From Bacillota bacterium (GTDB taxonomy: Bacteria > Bacillota > Clostridia > Saccharofermentanales > Fastidiosipilaceae), in contig JAEZWR010000031.1 in assembly GCA_023420115.1 (NCBI GenBank), positions 36,429-100,428 of the forward strand: a DNA stretch of 64,000 bases, written 5' to 3'. Of this stretch, positions 63,916 through 64,000 are shown one piece after another. The first letter of the stretch is position 1. Each line of letters starts with the position of its first letter. Both the position numbers and the translations under genes were made by a program. A model generated the notes under the pieces. It was not told the origin of the DNA. It did not search any database and worked only from the letters and a program-made list of their open reading frames with translations.

Positions 63916-63987
63916 GCCACTTGCCGGGATCGAACCGGCGACCTCATCCTTACCATGGATGCGCTCTACCGACTGAGCTAAAGTGGC
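63916..63987 (-). tRNA. tRNA-Thr (GGT)
   Basis: Cloverleaf on the minus strand: acceptor GCCACTT/AAGTGGC, D-arm AGCTCAGTCGGTAGAGC, anticodon stem CATCC/GGATG with loop ATGGTAA (anticodon GGT), T-arm with GGTTCGATCC. CCA is not encoded. A run of eight Ts follows its 3' end on the minus strand, serving as terminator. Confidence 0.95.
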
Positions 63988-64000
63988 GTAGTATCGTAAT

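Noticed and set aside
1..64000. CRISPR arrays, prophage modules and intact insertion sequences
   Set aside because: No regularly spaced repeats, integrase, phage structural genes or complete transposase were found.

Overview
The window is AT-rich DNA from a low-GC bacterium. Strong AGGAGG ribosome-binding sites, frequent TTG starts, lysine riboswitches, an ECF-type folate transporter subunit, a lactococcin-972-type bacteriocin and a par-like type I toxin locus all point to the Bacillota (Firmicutes), probably a host-associated fermentative member. Glutaminyl- and glutamyl-tRNA synthetases occur side by side. Several extracytoplasmic solute-binding proteins have plain signal peptides instead of lipoboxes. 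I cannot name the species. No intact insertion sequence, CRISPR array or rRNA was seen, and there is one tRNA (Thr, GGT) at the right end.

Layout. 1-4.6 kb: an amino-acid ABC importer (binding protein cut by the window edge, permease, ATPase), a small-multidrug-export-type membrane protein and a MATE efflux pump. 4.64-4.92 kb: a complete lysine riboswitch with its own promoter and a terminator on the minus strand, pointing into the 3' end of the MATE gene with no gene of its own. 5.1-15.5 kb: an iron-uptake island with FTR1 permease, P19-type iron-binding protein, DUF2318 Fe-S membrane protein, two FtsX permeases with an ATPase, an FMN-binding lipoprotein, a DUF4418 membrane protein, and a third FtsX permease with a second ATPase. 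15.6-17.7 kb: a folate ECF S component and two unknown secreted proteins. 17.8-21.1 kb (minus): zinc importer znuACB plus a Fur-family regulator (probably Zur), with a 7-1-7 operator in the znuA promoter. 21.2-43.2 kb: mainly housekeeping genes (CLC antiporter, gpmA, transketolase, two metallo-beta-lactamase-fold proteins, YhcH-like protein, DD-carboxypeptidase, phosphohexomutase, a degenerate MEMO-AMMECR1 fusion, metK, trpS, pyruvate kinase, HtrA protease, IspD/TarI). 43.2-46.3 kb (minus): a lactococcin-972-type bacteriocin operon whose promoter spacer is a perfect palindrome. 46.4-49.8 kb (minus): glnS and gltX. 50-56.7 kb: BrnQ, then a phosphonate-type ABC importer (phnDCEE) with a cytoplasmic 5'-nucleotidase. 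56.8-59.6 kb (minus): a lysine-riboswitch-controlled ABC importer made of a fused binding-protein/permease and an ATPase. 59.8-63.3 kb: two glycosyltransferases and a decaying ABC exporter. 63.3-63.6 kb: a compact Fst/par-like type I toxin-antitoxin locus, then AT-rich DNA and the tRNA.

How the genes work together. The main themes are metal and nutrient import (iron, zinc, lysine and other amino acids, folate, a phosphonate-like substrate) with regulatory sites readable in the DNA, plus two small conflict or maintenance systems (bacteriocin and type I toxin). The most notable signals are the orphan minus-strand lysine riboswitch, the par-like locus, the bacteriocin operator, and the P19 iron cluster with a predicted flavinylated lipoprotein where the Campylobacter cluster has thioredoxin-like proteins.
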